Shown one piece after another: positions 17,618 to 26,424 of a DNA stretch of 64,000 bases. The position numbers and the translations under genes were made by a program. How positions within the stretch are numbered: the stretch's first letter is position 1; each line of letters begins with the position of its first letter. Origin of the DNA: Meridianimarinicoccus marinus (lineage in GTDB: Bacteria > Pseudomonadota > Alphaproteobacteria > Rhodobacterales > Rhodobacteraceae); contig NZ_JBFBVU010000011.1 of NCBI RefSeq assembly GCF_040689105.1, positions 62,001 through 126,000 on the forward strand. Reading direction: 5' to 3'. The notes beneath the pieces are model-generated. The model did no database searches. It had not been told where the DNA came from and worked only from the letters and a program-made list of their open reading frames with translations.

Positions 17618-18421
17618 CTAGGACGCTGAGCTCTCTTTCTGACCGCGGCCCGTATGGGCCACGACCAGTCGGATATCTGCCGCCTCAAGCATGGCGGCGG
17701 TCTTGTCGGTGATGCCCTCGTCGGTGATCACCGTGTCGATCCGGGTCAGCGGGCAAAGCACCAGGCTGGACCGGTTTTCAAATTTCGAGCTGTCCACCAG
17801 AACCACCAGTTCGTCGGCCTGGTTGATGAGCTTCTGCTCGGCCTGAATCAGCAGCGGATCGGTTTCCATCAGGCCCACCGGTCCCAACCCCTGCGCGCCC
17901 ATGAACATGCGGCGGGCATAGAAGTTGCGGGTCACGTCATTGTCGAAGGGCGACAGGATGATGTTCTGTTCGCGGTAGATCGCCCCGCCCGACAGCATGA
18001 TGGTGTTCTTCGAATGCTTCAGCAGATGCTCGGCAATCGGGAATGAGTTGGTGAAGACCTGGCAGCGGCGCGAGGCCAGCGGATGCACCATCTGGAACGT
18101 CGTGGTGCCGCCGTTGATGATGATCGGTTCGCCATCGGCGCACATGTCCACGGCGGCCCGGGCAATCGCCTGCTTTTCCTGCGTGTGCATGGTTTCGCTG
18201 ACTTCGAAGGGGCGCCCCGAAAGACCGACGAACTGCGGCGGGGTGACGGCTTCGGCACCGCCACGCACCCTGCGCAGCTGTTTCGTGGCATCCAGAGCCG
18301 AGATGTCGCGCCGGATCGTGGCTTCAGAAGCATCGGTCAGCGCGCACAGCTCGGCCACGGTCACGACCGGCCGATCCTGGACGGCGGATAGAATGATTCC
18401 GTGGCGTTCTTTCTCGTGCAT
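17618..18421 (-). CDS. rhaR: DeoR family transcriptional regulator of the rhamnose genes
   Basis: 267 residues. The ATG at 18421 follows GGGAGGACGCC. An N-terminal winged helix (VVTVAELCALTDASEATIRRDISAL, ending in the DeoR signature LRRVRGGAE) is joined to a DeoR sensor domain with IIINGGTTTFQM and VLVDSSKFE. In R. leguminosarum the equivalent RhaR represses both divergent rhamnose transcripts. The gap between this gene and rhaD contains a matching symmetric operator array. Being first in the rhaRSTPQUK transcript, it should be autoregulated. Confidence 0.93.
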   Translation of the reverse strand: MHEKERHGIILSAVQDRPVVTVAELCALTDASEATIRRDISALDATKQLRRVRGGAEAVTPPQFVGLSGRPFEVSETMHTQEKQAIARAAVDMCADGEPIIINGGTTTFQMVHPLASRRCQVFTNSFPIAEHLLKHSKNTIMLSGGAIYREQNIILSPFDNDVTRNFYARRMFMGAQGLGPVGLMETDPLLIQAEQKLINQADELVVLVDSSKFENRSSLVLCPLTRIDTVITDEGITDKTAAMLEAADIRLVVAHTGRGQKESSAS

Positions 18422-18466
18422 GGCGTCCTCCCTGTTGCACAACCTGCGTGGATTCGTGGCGTTGTG

Positions 18467-18535
18467 TCAATCAAAAAATGTCATAATCAATCATGCTGCG
18501 ATGCAGAATGATTGAAACTGATGGAAAATGATTGA
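18467..18535. promoter_or_regulatory. Symmetric four-half-site operator array between rhaR and rhaD
   Basis: Four copies of an 8-base half-site lie at an almost exact 20-base pitch: TCAATCAA (18467-18474), TCAATCAT (18487-18494), ATGATTGA (18508-18515) and ATGATTGA (18528-18535). The last two are the reverse complement of the first two, and both pairs are mirror-symmetric about base 18501. Each outer half-site overlaps a TTGACA -35 box, one for each divergent transcript (18532-18537 on plus, 18470-18465 on minus). This fits a DeoR-type repressor binding as a tetramer or as two dimers and blocking both promoters. Assignment to RhaR is inference. Confidence 0.8.
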
Positions 18536-18560
18536 CAAAGGGCACGTCAGATCTCATCTT
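18532..18560 (+). promoter_or_regulatory. Candidate rhaD promoter
   Basis: An exact TTGACA at 18532-18537 is followed after 17 bases by CATCTT (18555-18560), a weak -10. The -35 sits inside the outermost operator half-site, so repressor binding would exclude RNA polymerase. A mirror TTGACA exists on the minus strand (18470-18465) for rhaR but its -10 is not clear. Confidence 0.5.
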
Positions 18561-18608
18561 GTGCGAGACATTACGCACCGGGCGCGCCGCGCTCATCGGG
18601 AGGAAGAC

Positions 18609-20711
18609 ATGCTTAAATCCGCTGAAAAACAGACACTTGAAAACCGTTGGGACGAGAGTGTCGCGGACGGGATGAGCGAATCGGAGCTGCTGCTCTACCG
18701 TTCCAACATCCTTGGCGCTGACAAGCGCGTGACCAATTACGGCGGCGGCAATACCTCGGCCAAGGTCATGGAAACCGACCCGCTGACCGGCGAAGAGGTC
18801 GAGGTTCTCTGGGTCAAGGGCTCGGGCGGCGACATCGGGTCGATCAAGATGGACGGCTTTGCCACGCTCTACATGGACAAGCTTGAGGCGCTGAAGGGCC
18901 TGTACCGCGGCGTTGAGTTCGAAGACGAGATGGTCGGCTACCTGCCGCACTGCACCTACAAGCTGAACCCGCGGGCGGCCTCGATCGACACGCCGCTGCA
19001 CGCCTATGTGCCGCGCAAGCACGTGGACCATGTGCATGCGGATGCGATCATCGCAATTGCCGCTTCCAAGAATTCCCGCGAACTGACGCAGCAGATCTTC
19101 GGCGACAAGATCGGCTGGCTGCCGTGGAAAAAGCCGGGGTACGAGTTGGGCCTGTGGCTGGGAGACTTCTGCCGCGAGAACCCCGACGCCGACGGCGTGG
19201 TTCTGGAAAGCCACGGCTTGTTCACCTGGGGCGATACCGCGCGCGACTGCTATGACAAGACCATCGAGGTCATCAACACCGCAACGGCATGGCTGGCCGA
19301 AAAGACCGACGGCGTCGCGGCCTTTGGCGGTGCCCGCCACCAAAGCCTGTCGGCCGCGGAACGCCGCGCCGTGGCCGCCCGCCTGATGCCCGCCATTCGC
19401 GGCTATGTTTCGGGCAACCAGCATATGGTCGGCAATTTCAACGACAGCGACGCGGTTCTGGAATTCGTCAACTCGGCCAACCTGGAGCCGCTGGCGGCCC
19501 TTGGCACCTCCTGCCCGGACCACTTTCTGCGCACCAAGATCCGCCCCCTGGTGCTGGAATTCGACCCGGCGCAAAACAATCTGAACGCGGTCCTGGAAGG
19601 TCTTCCGGCGCAGGTTGCGGCCTATCGCGACGACTACGCGGCTTATTACGACCGCTGCAAGCATGACAATTCGCCGGCGCTGCGCGATCCCAACGCGGTG
19701 GTCTATCTGGTGCCCGGCGTCGGCATGATCACCTTTGCCAAGGACAAGGCCACGGCCCGCATCTCGGGCGAATTCTACGTCAACGCCATCAACGTGATGC
19801 GCGGTGCCTCGTCGGTCAGTGACTACGTCGGCCTGCCCGAGCAGGAAGCCTTCGACATCGAATACTGGCTTCTGGAAGAGGCCAAGCTGCAGCGCATGCC
19901 CAAGCCCAAATCGCTGGCCGGGCGCGTGGCGCTGGTCACCGGCGGGGCAGGCGGCATCGGCGCGGCCACGGCGGAACGCTATCTGTCGGAAGGCGCCTGC
20001 GTGATGCTGGCCGACATCAACGAAGATGCGCTCGACTCGACCTCGCAAAACCTCGCGTCGCGCTTCGGCAAGGACGTGGTGCGCACCGTCACGATGAATG
20101 TCACCGACGAGAACGCCGTCGCGGCGGCCTTTGCCGAATCCGCGGTCGAATTCGGTGGCATCGACATTCTGGTGTCCAACGCCGGCATCGCCTCTTCGGC
20201 CCCGGTCGAGGAAACCTCGCTGGCGCTGTGGAACAAGAACATGGACATCCTGTCCACCGGCTACTTCCTGGTCAGCCGCGAGGCCTTCAAGGTGATGCGC
20301 GTGCAGGATATGGGCGGCGCGGTGATCTTCATCGCCTCGAAGAACGGTCTGGCGGCCTCGCCCAACGCGGCGGCCTATTGCACCGCCAAGGCCAGCGAGA
20401 TCCACCTGGCCCGCTGCCTGGCGCTGGAAGGCGCAGAGGCCGGCATCCGGGTCAATGTGGTCAATCCCGACGCGGTGCTGCGGGGCTCGAAGATCTGGGA
20501 AGGCGAATGGCTGGAACAGCGCGCGGGCACCTATGGCACCGACAAGGGCGGGCTTGAGGAAATGTATCGCCAGCGCTCGATGCTGAAACGGTCGGTTCTG
20601 CCCGAGGATATCGCGGAGGCCGCTTATTTCTTCGCCGCCGACACCTCGTCCAAATCCACCGGCAACATCCTGAACGTCGATGCCGGCAACGTGCAGGCGT
20701 TCCCGCGCTGA
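18609..20711 (+). CDS. rhaD: Bifunctional rhamnulose-1-phosphate aldolase / alcohol (lactaldehyde) dehydrogenase
   Basis: 700 residues, the length of the fused RhaD found in rhizobia and roseobacters. The N-terminal class II aldolase half shows NYGGGNTSAKV (residues 43-53) and the metal-binding HVDHVHADA near residue 138. From about residue 437 an SDR domain follows, with VALVTGGAGGIGAAT, SNAGIASSAP and YCTAKASE. The aldolase cleaves L-rhamnulose-1-phosphate to DHAP and L-lactaldehyde; the SDR half probably oxidises the lactaldehyde. The ATG at 18609 has GGGAGGAAGAC in front; an upstream in-frame ATG at 18528 lies inside the operator and is not the start. Confidence 0.94.
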   Translation: MLKSAEKQTLENRWDESVADGMSESELLLYRSNILGADKRVTNYGGGNTSAKVMETDPLTGEEVEVLWVKGSGGDIGSIKMDGFATLYMDKLEALKGLYRGVEFEDEMVGYLPHCTYKLNPRAASIDTPLHAYVPRKHVDHVHADAIIAIAASKNSRELTQQIFGDKIGWLPWKKPGYELGLWLGDFCRENPDADGVVLESHGLFTWGDTARDCYDKTIEVINTATAWLAEKTDGVAAFGGARHQSLSAAERRAVAARLMPAIRGYVSGNQHMVGNFNDSDAVLEFVNSANLEPLAALGTSCPDHFLRTKIRPLVLEFDPAQNNLNAVLEGLPAQVAAYRDDYAAYYDRCKHDNSPALRDPNAVVYLVPGVGMITFAKDKATARISGEFYVNAINVMRGASSVSDYVGLPEQEAFDIEYWLLEEAKLQRMPKPKSLAGRVALVTGGAGGIGAATAERYLSEGACVMLADINEDALDSTSQNLASRFGKDVVRTVTMNVTDENAVAAAFAESAVEFGGIDILVSNAGIASSAPVEETSLALWNKNMDILSTGYFLVSREAFKVMRVQDMGGAVIFIASKNGLAASPNAAAYCTAKASEIHLARCLALEGAEAGIRVNVVNPDAVLRGSKIWEGEWLEQRAGTYGTDKGGLEEMYRQRSMLKRSVLPEDIAEAAYFFAADTSSKSTGNILNVDAGNVQAFPR

Positions 20712-20739
20712 GCGCTGGAACCCAACGGGAGGAATGAGC

Positions 20740-21984
20740 ATGAGCAAGACCTATGACATGGCGCGCGAGACCTTCGCGCAGTGGGGGATCGACAGTGAAT
20801 CCGCCCTGCAGCGCCTCGCGACCATCCCGATCTCGATGCATTGCTGGCAGGGCGATGACGTGGTGGGGTTTGAAACCAAGACCGGCAGTTCCGGCGGTGG
20901 TATCCAGGCCACCGGCAACCATCCCGGCCGGGCCCGCACGCCGGACGAGTTGCGCGCGGATCTGGAGTTCGCCTACGCGCAGATCCCCGGAAACCATCGC
21001 CTGAACCTGCACGCGATGTATCTGGACACCGAGGAGAATCCTGATCGTGACGAGATCGAGTTTCGCCACTTCGCGCCTTGGGTGGACTGGGCCAAGGGGC
21101 AGGGGATCGGGCTGGACTTCAACCCGACCTTCTTTGCCCACGCCAAGGCCGACGACAACCTGACCCTCAGCCATCCCGACAAGGGCATCCGCGACTTCTG
21201 GATCGAACATGGCAAGCGCTCGCGCGAGATCGCGGCGCAGATGGGCGCGGCCCTGGGCAGTGCGGCGGTCAACAACATCTGGGTGCCGGATGGCTACAAG
21301 GACACGCCCATCGACCGCATGGCGGCCCGGGCGCGGCTGGAAGCCTCGCTGGACCAGATGCTGGCCGATCCGCTGGGCGCGGCCGAGATGCGCGACGCGG
21401 TGGAAAGCAAGCTGTTCGGCATCGGTGTGGAAGCCTGCACCGTGGGCAGCCATGAGTTTTACATGGGCTACGCGATCCGCAAGGGCACGCTGCTGTGTCT
21501 CGACATGGGCCATTTCCACCCGACCGAGAACGTCGCCGACAAGCTCAGCGCGGTGTCGCTGTCGCTGGACGAGATCCTGCTGCATGTCTCGCGGCCGATG
21601 CGTTGGGACAGCGACCATGTGATCCTGCTGGACGATTCCATTCTGTCGATGGCGCAGGAACTGGTGACGGCGGATCTGCTGGACCGGACCCGGATCGGGC
21701 TGGACTTCTTCGATGCCACCATCAGCCGCACGGCGGCCTGGGTGATCGGCACGCGGAACATGCAAAAGGCACTGCTCAGGGCGCTGCTGCTGCCGCTGGA
21801 CCAGTTGACCAAGGCCGAGACGGCGCTGGACTACACCACCCGCCTGACCCTGACCGAAGAGTTCAAGGATCTGCCATTCGGCGCGGTCTGGGACGAGTTC
21901 TGCGCCCGCCAGGATGTGCCGACGGGGCTGCCCCTGATCCGCGAGTTGGATGCCTATCAGGCGGCGGTCGCCAGCCGGGGCTAG
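20740..21984 (+). CDS. rhaA: L-rhamnose isomerase, E. coli RhaA type
   Basis: 414 residues. The protein can be followed along E. coli RhaA almost end to end: PISMHCWQGDDVVGFE, GGIQATGNHPGRAR, RLNLHAMYLD, GLDFNPTFFAH, VESKLFGIGVEA, CLDMGHFHPTENVADK, HVSRPMRWDSDHV and AAWVIGTRNMQKALL. Glu, Asp and His metal ligands of the family are in these segments. It turns L-rhamnose into L-rhamnulose. The second ATG (20740) is chosen because GGGAGGA ends only one base before the first. Comparable rhizobial operons carry a different isomerase (RhaI) here, so this is the enteric enzyme in a rhizobial-type operon. Confidence 0.94.
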   Translation: MSKTYDMARETFAQWGIDSESALQRLATIPISMHCWQGDDVVGFETKTGSSGGGIQATGNHPGRARTPDELRADLEFAYAQIPGNHRLNLHAMYLDTEENPDRDEIEFRHFAPWVDWAKGQGIGLDFNPTFFAHAKADDNLTLSHPDKGIRDFWIEHGKRSREIAAQMGAALGSAAVNNIWVPDGYKDTPIDRMAARARLEASLDQMLADPLGAAEMRDAVESKLFGIGVEACTVGSHEFYMGYAIRKGTLLCLDMGHFHPTENVADKLSAVSLSLDEILLHVSRPMRWDSDHVILLDDSILSMAQELVTADLLDRTRIGLDFFDATISRTAAWVIGTRNMQKALLRALLLPLDQLTKAETALDYTTRLTLTEEFKDLPFGAVWDEFCARQDVPTGLPLIRELDAYQAAVASRG

Positions 21985-22005
21985 ACCCGAGGGTCAGAAA
22001 AACTG

Positions 22006-22041
22006 GCGTCGCGGATCGCAGGATGATCCGCGGCGCTTTTT
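22006..22041. terminator. Bidirectional intrinsic terminator after rhaA and TTT-1 tctA
   Basis: Stem GCGTCGCGGATC (22006-22017) pairs with GATCCGCGGCGC (22025-22036) over 12 positions, counting one G-T pair, with a 7-base loop. TTTTT follows on the plus strand (22037-22041). A run of A's just before the stem (21998-22002) gives T's on the minus strand. It lies between the convergent stops of rhaA and tctA. Confidence 0.85.
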
Positions 22042-22049
22042 GGTGACCT

Positions 22050-23558
22050 TCAGGTGCCGGACGGGCGCAGAAGCCGCCCCTTCAGCCGCCGCCACAGCGG
22101 CGTTTGCGACACGAAGATCAGCACCACACCGATGAACAGCACCGTGGAAAGCGGGCTGGAGAAGATGCCGGCGAAGAAGCGGCCCAGATCCTCGCGCTCG
22201 GAAATGATCGCGCGGCGCCAGTTGTCGTCCAGCAGCCGCGACAGGATCACCCCAAGGATCACCGGCCCCAGGGGATAGCCGTAGTGGCGCAGGAAATAGC
22301 CGAAAACGCCGAAGCCCAGCATCCAGTAGACATCCGCGATCGAATTGTTCACCGCATAGGCGCCGACGATGGACAGCAGCAGGATCAGCGGGATCAGCAC
22401 CGACCGGGGCATCTCGACAATCCGGGTGAACAGCTTGATGCCGGTCAGGCCGAAGATCAGCATGAAGACATTGGCCGTCAGCAGCGCGCCGACGATGAAC
22501 CAGAACATCTCGGGCCGGTCGATCATCAGCATCGGGCCGGGGTTCAGCCCGTGGATGAACAGCGCCCCGATCATGATTGCTGTTACCGCATCGCCGGGAA
22601 TGCCCAGCGTCATCATCGGGATGAAGGCGCCCCCCACGGCGGCATTGTTGGCGGTCTCAGGCGCGACCAGCCCCTCCATAGCACCCTCGCCAAAGGGGCG
22701 CTCAGGGTGTTTGGTGACGCGCTTGGCATGGTCATAGGCCATCAGCGCCGCGATATCGCCGCCGGTGCCGGGCAGGGCACCGATGACCACCCCGATGGTC
22801 GAGGTTTGCAGCGACAGCGGCAGGTGCTTGCGCACCGTGGCCAGCGACGGCACAATGCGGTCGATCTTCTGGCGGATCGCGGGTTTGTCCACGTGGTGCA
22901 GTTGCAACAGCGCTTCGGACACGCCGAACATGCCGATCATCACCGCGATGAAGGAAATCCCGCCCTCGAGGATCTGCAGATCGAAGGTGAAGCGCTCGGT
23001 AAAGGTCAGCGGGTCGCGGCCCACGGCGCCAATGGCGATGCCAAGCGCTCCCGCGAAGATGCCCTTCACAAGGCTGCCAGTGGACAGCGACCCCACCAGC
23101 AGGATGCCCAGCAGCGCCAGCAGCATGTAGTCGCGCGGCTGGAACCGCAGCGCGAAGTCCGACACCAGTGGGGCGGCCAGCGCCAGCACGCCGATGCCGA
23201 CAAAGCCGCCAATGCAGGACATCACCGTGGTGACGCCGATGGCGGTGCCGGCTTCGCCGCGCCGGGCCATGGGATAGCCGTCCAGCGCCGTGGCAATGGC
23301 CGAGGGTGCGCCGGGGATGTTCAGCAGAATGGCGGTGCGTGCGCCGCCATAGACACCGCCCATGTAGATGCCGATCATCAGCGAAATCGCCGGGTAGACA
23401 TCCCACGAGAAGGTGAAGGAGATCAGGATCGACACCGCCATGGTCACCGACAGCCCCGGAATGGCGCCGACATAGATCCCGGCAAAGGTGCCAAGCGCCA
23501 CCAGCGCCAGAAGCTGCGGCTGGGCAAAGACGGTCAGCAGGGGTGTCAGCACCTCCAT
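22050..23558 (-). CDS. tctA: Tripartite tricarboxylate transporter large permease (TTT system 1)
   Basis: 502 residues, a TctA-family permease with about 11-12 hydrophobic helices. Characteristic segments are GAIPGLSVTMAVSILISFTF near residue 32, GGARTAILLNIPGAPSAIATALDGYPMARRGEAG near residue 72, GALPGTGGDIAALMAYDHAK and APETANNAAVGGAFIPMMTLGIPG. It is the main channel of a secondary carboxylate transporter fed by a periplasmic TctC protein. TGATG overlap with the preceding tctB couples the two. Confidence 0.93.
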   Translation of the reverse strand: MEVLTPLLTVFAQPQLLALVALGTFAGIYVGAIPGLSVTMAVSILISFTFSWDVYPAISLMIGIYMGGVYGGARTAILLNIPGAPSAIATALDGYPMARRGEAGTAIGVTTVMSCIGGFVGIGVLALAAPLVSDFALRFQPRDYMLLALLGILLVGSLSTGSLVKGIFAGALGIAIGAVGRDPLTFTERFTFDLQILEGGISFIAVMIGMFGVSEALLQLHHVDKPAIRQKIDRIVPSLATVRKHLPLSLQTSTIGVVIGALPGTGGDIAALMAYDHAKRVTKHPERPFGEGAMEGLVAPETANNAAVGGAFIPMMTLGIPGDAVTAIMIGALFIHGLNPGPMLMIDRPEMFWFIVGALLTANVFMLIFGLTGIKLFTRIVEMPRSVLIPLILLLSIVGAYAVNNSIADVYWMLGFGVFGYFLRHYGYPLGPVILGVILSRLLDDNWRRAIISEREDLGRFFAGIFSSPLSTVLFIGVVLIFVSQTPLWRRLKGRLLRPSGT

Positions 23559-24121
23559 CAGCGGGCCCCCGTGCCGAGATCGCGGAAGATCTGGATGAAT
23601 TCGGCCTCGGGCACGATCCCCGGCGGCATCAGCACGGTAAAGACGATGCGGAAGATCAGCCAGATCGCCAGCAGGCTGCCGGCCGAGACCGTCAAGGCAA
23701 AGCCCCAGCCGCGTCCGGACAGGATGCGGATCGACACGATCAGGAACAGGCCCGAGGTCGGCAGGAAGCCCAGCGGCTTGAGCAGCAGCGCATAGGCGAT
23801 CAGCAGCAGCACGAAGATCACCACCACACCCGGCAGGATGTCACGGCGCAGGGTTTCCCCGGCGCTGCGGGGCAGGCGGGCGGTGCGCAGCACCACGATC
23901 AGCGAGGTCACCACCATCGCCGTGCTGGCCGCCATCGGCACCGAGCCGGGGGCCGACAGCGCTTCGAAGCCGGAAATGCCATAAGCGCTCCACAACAGGC
24001 CAAGGCTGGCCAGCAGCAACAGGACCACGAAGATCAGTTCTCCGGGCCGGCGGGCATCGTCACAGCCGCCGAGGGTGGCATCCGAGGTGCCGTCGTGGTG
24101 GTCGGGCTCAGGTCGTCTCAT
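23558..24121 (-). CDS. tctB: TctB family small permease (TTT system 1)
   Basis: 187 residues with four hydrophobic helices after a charged, His/Asp-rich N-terminus (MRRPEPDHHDGTSDATLGG). PLGFLPTSGLFLIVSIRIL near the third helix is typical of TctB. The start at 24121 removes a long proline-rich upstream extension. It pairs with TctA in the membrane. The gene lies 110 bases after the tctC stop, a gap filled by two GC hairpins. Confidence 0.87.
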   Translation of the reverse strand: MRRPEPDHHDGTSDATLGGCDDARRPGELIFVVLLLLASLGLLWSAYGISGFEALSAPGSVPMAASTAMVVTSLIVVLRTARLPRSAGETLRRDILPGVVVIFVLLLIAYALLLKPLGFLPTSGLFLIVSIRILSGRGWGFALTVSAGSLLAIWLIFRIVFTVLMPPGIVPEAEFIQIFRDLGTGAR

Positions 24122-24162
24122 GGGGGTCCTTGCCGCCGAACGGGTGGCGGCTTGCAGAGAAA

Positions 24163-24223
24163 CGGCGCCGCGCTTCGGGGGAAGGGCGGCGCCGGTTGGG
24201 GCCGGCGGCTGTCGGGCCGCCGG
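24163..24223. promoter_or_regulatory. Tandem GC hairpins between tctC and tctB (TTT system 1)
   Basis: Two hairpins: CGGCGCCGC (24163-24171) with GCGGCGCCG (24186-24194), 9 pairs, and CCGGCGGC (24202-24209) with GCCGCCGG (24216-24223), 8 pairs around a 6-base loop. They lie between the binding-protein gene and the permease genes of the same transcript. No T-tract follows on the minus strand. Confidence 0.65.
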
Positions 24224-24231
24224 TCTTGCGA

Positions 24232-25236
24232 TCATTCACCCGGGCGCGCGATCCCGAACTCTTCCGGCGAGGCCTTGGTGTGGCCGCCGTCCTGCAACAG
24301 CCAGGTCGTGCCCTGCTGCCATTTGGTCAGGAAGTCGGTGGCCTCCTGCCCGGAAATGCCCATCAACTCGAACCCGCGGTTTTCCATCAGCTCGACAAAC
24401 TCCGGGTTCGCGACGCCCTGGGCATAGGCGTCCGACAGTTTCGCCACCACGTCATCGGGCGTGCCCTTGGGTACGAAAACTCCGAAGAACGGCCCCCACG
24501 GCAGGTAGGTCTCGAACGCCGGGTTGAAGGCGGTGACCGGGGGCACGCCCGGCAGCTTGTCGGTCTCGGCCACGTCGAAGACCGCCAGCGGCTTCATGGT
24601 GCCGGCGCGGATGCCCTCGATGGCAATACCCAGAACCGCCGGCATCACATCCACGGCCCCGCCTTGCAGCGCGGTCAGCGCCGGGCCGTCGCCGTCATAG
24701 GGCACGGCGATCACGTCCAGCTCCCCCTCGACGGTGTTGATCATCGCGGTGATGACCGACGGCAGCCCGCCCGGCCCGGTAGCGCCGAAACGCACCTCGC
24801 CGGGGTTGGCCTTCACATAGGCGACCATCTCGGCGTAGTCGTCGAAGGGTGCATCCACATTGGCCACCACCAGCGGCGTGCCACGGGCCAGGATCGAGAC
24901 CGGGATGAAATCGTTGTAGTCCTTGTCGCCCAGTCCCATCACCTTGTAGAGCAGCGGGTTCTCGGCGCCCATCAGCAGGGTATAGCCATCCGGGTCGGAC
25001 CCGGCCACATGGGTCAGGGCGATGGCGCCCACCGCGCCGGTCATGTTCTGCATCACGATGGTGCCGCCCAGGGCCTCCTCGGCATGCGGCGTGACCGAGC
25101 GCATCACGGTGTCCGTGGACCCACCGGCGCCCCATTGAATGATGCCCTGGATTTCCTTGGCCGGATACTCCTCGGCCTGCGCGGCCCCCAGGCCAATCGC
25201 CAGAACCGAGACGGCGCTCAGGATGACGTGCTTCAT
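24232..25236 (-). CDS. tctC: TctC family substrate-binding protein (TTT system 1)
   Basis: 334 residues with a signal peptide cleaved near AQAEE. The TctC/Bug family pattern is clear: YPAKEIQGIIQWGAGGSTDTVMR, then MTGAVGAIALTHVAGSDPDGYTLLMG, GATGPGGLPSVITAMI and PFFGVFVPKGTPDDVV. It captures an unknown small carboxylate in the periplasm for TctAB. A strong GGGGAGGAG site precedes the ATG at 25236. No catabolic enzyme is in this transcript, so the ligand cannot be guessed from context. Confidence 0.92.
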   Translation of the reverse strand: MKHVILSAVSVLAIGLGAAQAEEYPAKEIQGIIQWGAGGSTDTVMRSVTPHAEEALGGTIVMQNMTGAVGAIALTHVAGSDPDGYTLLMGAENPLLYKVMGLGDKDYNDFIPVSILARGTPLVVANVDAPFDDYAEMVAYVKANPGEVRFGATGPGGLPSVITAMINTVEGELDVIAVPYDGDGPALTALQGGAVDVMPAVLGIAIEGIRAGTMKPLAVFDVAETDKLPGVPPVTAFNPAFETYLPWGPFFGVFVPKGTPDDVVAKLSDAYAQGVANPEFVELMENRGFELMGISGQEATDFLTKWQQGTTWLLQDGGHTKASPEEFGIARPGE

Positions 25237-25455
25237 GTGGTCTCCTCCCCATGCGTGATGATCTTCTTGGGCAGCACCGGCTGCCTGACGCCTGCGACTA
25301 TCATCGCAACCGGGCGGGAAGGTCAAATATCAATCCGCGAAAACAAGCCTGTGCCAGGGACGCAGGACCGCGGGAGCGGGGTACGGCGGCTTGACCGGCG
25401 TCAGGACCGGCCCCTAAGGTGAAGCCATCCCGACACAACCTCATGGCCGGATCGC

Positions 25456-26424
25456 GTGCAGCTGTCGTTCCCCACCCTCGGGCTGCTTGTCAGCCTGTCC
25501 CTGCCAACGGCCCTGCTGGACCGGTGCAGCCCGCATGAAAGCAATGTGGCCTTGGGGGAGTTGGCGCGCGAGCGTGTGGCGCTGACCGCCACCGCAAGCG
25601 AGATCATCGTCGGCCTTCCGGTGGCCGAGGGCAGCCGGGTGCAGGCCGGTGATGTGCTGGTGCAACTCGATCCGGCGATACGGCTGGGCAATCTGGCGCT
25701 GGCAAAGGCCGATCTGGCCAGGGCGCAGGCCAATCTGGACAAGCTGCGCGACGGGCCGCGCGCCGAAGAAATTGCCATCGCCCGCGCCGAGGTGGACGGT
25801 GCCCGTGCCAATCTGACCGAGGCCGAGGCGAATTTCGAACGTAACAGCATTCTGGTGGAACGCGAAGCCATCACGCAGGCGCGGATGGATGCCAACCGGG
25901 CCGCCCGCGACGCCGCCCGCGCCAAGCTGGAAGCCGCACAGGCCCGTCTGCTGGAGTTGGAAACTGGCTCGCGTCCCGAAGACATCGCCATGGCCGTCGC
26001 CACGGTCGAGGCGGCGCGCGCGCGGGTCGCGGTGGAACAGACCCATCTGGACAACCTGGCCGTCACCGCCACCCGCGCCGGGGTGCTCGACAGCCTGCCG
26101 TGGAACCTGGGCGAGCGGGTGACGCTGGGCAGCCCGGTGGCGATCCTGCTGGCCGGATACCGGCCCTTTGCCCGTGTCTATGTGCCGGAACCGGCGCGGG
26201 TGAAGGTGCGTGAGGGCGACGAACTGCTGGTCAGTGTCGACGGTCTGGACAAGCCTCTGCGCGGCGTGGTGCGTTGGATCAGCGTCAACGCCGCCTTCAC
26301 GCCCTATTACGCCCTGAACCAGGAGGATCGCAGCCGCCTGATGTATCTGGCCGAGATCGACCTGCCCGGCGCGGCGGCGGCAGCACTTCCGGTGGGCATG
26401 CCAGCGCAGGCGCATCTGCCGTGA
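25456..26424 (+). CDS. HlyD family membrane-fusion protein of an ABC exporter
   Basis: 322 residues from a GTG at 25456 (no in-frame ATG nearby; start uncertain). The N-terminus is hydrophobic and ends at LLDRC, which could be a poor lipobox or simply an anchor. The biotinyl-lipoyl-like half ASEIIVGLPVAEGSRVQAGDVLVQLD is followed by a long coiled coil (residues ~75-190, rich in Ala/Arg/Glu) and the returning strand NLAVTATRAGVLDSLPWNLGERV. It resembles YhiI/YbhG adaptors. It overlaps the ATPase gene by GTGA, forming a three-gene efflux operon. Confidence 0.85.
   Translation: MQLSFPTLGLLVSLSLPTALLDRCSPHESNVALGELARERVALTATASEIIVGLPVAEGSRVQAGDVLVQLDPAIRLGNLALAKADLARAQANLDKLRDGPRAEEIAIARAEVDGARANLTEAEANFERNSILVEREAITQARMDANRAARDAARAKLEAAQARLLELETGSRPEDIAMAVATVEAARARVAVEQTHLDNLAVTATRAGVLDSLPWNLGERVTLGSPVAILLAGYRPFARVYVPEPARVKVREGDELLVSVDGLDKPLRGVVRWISVNAAFTPYYALNQEDRSRLMYLAEIDLPGAAAAALPVGMPAQAHLP

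Noticed and set aside
17614..17625. CGTCCTAGGACG perfect palindrome near the rhaR stop
   Set aside because: It overlaps the rhaR coding end and has a 2-base centre that cannot form a loop; a regulatory role is not supported.
18471..20747. 758-codon open frame on the minus strand
   Set aside because: It is antisense to rhaD over its whole length, with His/Arg/Gly-rich low-complexity protein. The rhaD reading is supported by clear family motifs.
22104..23795. 563-codon plus-strand open frame rich in Gln, His and Arg
   Set aside because: It is antisense to tctA and the start of tctB of TTT system 1; no signal or fold is visible.
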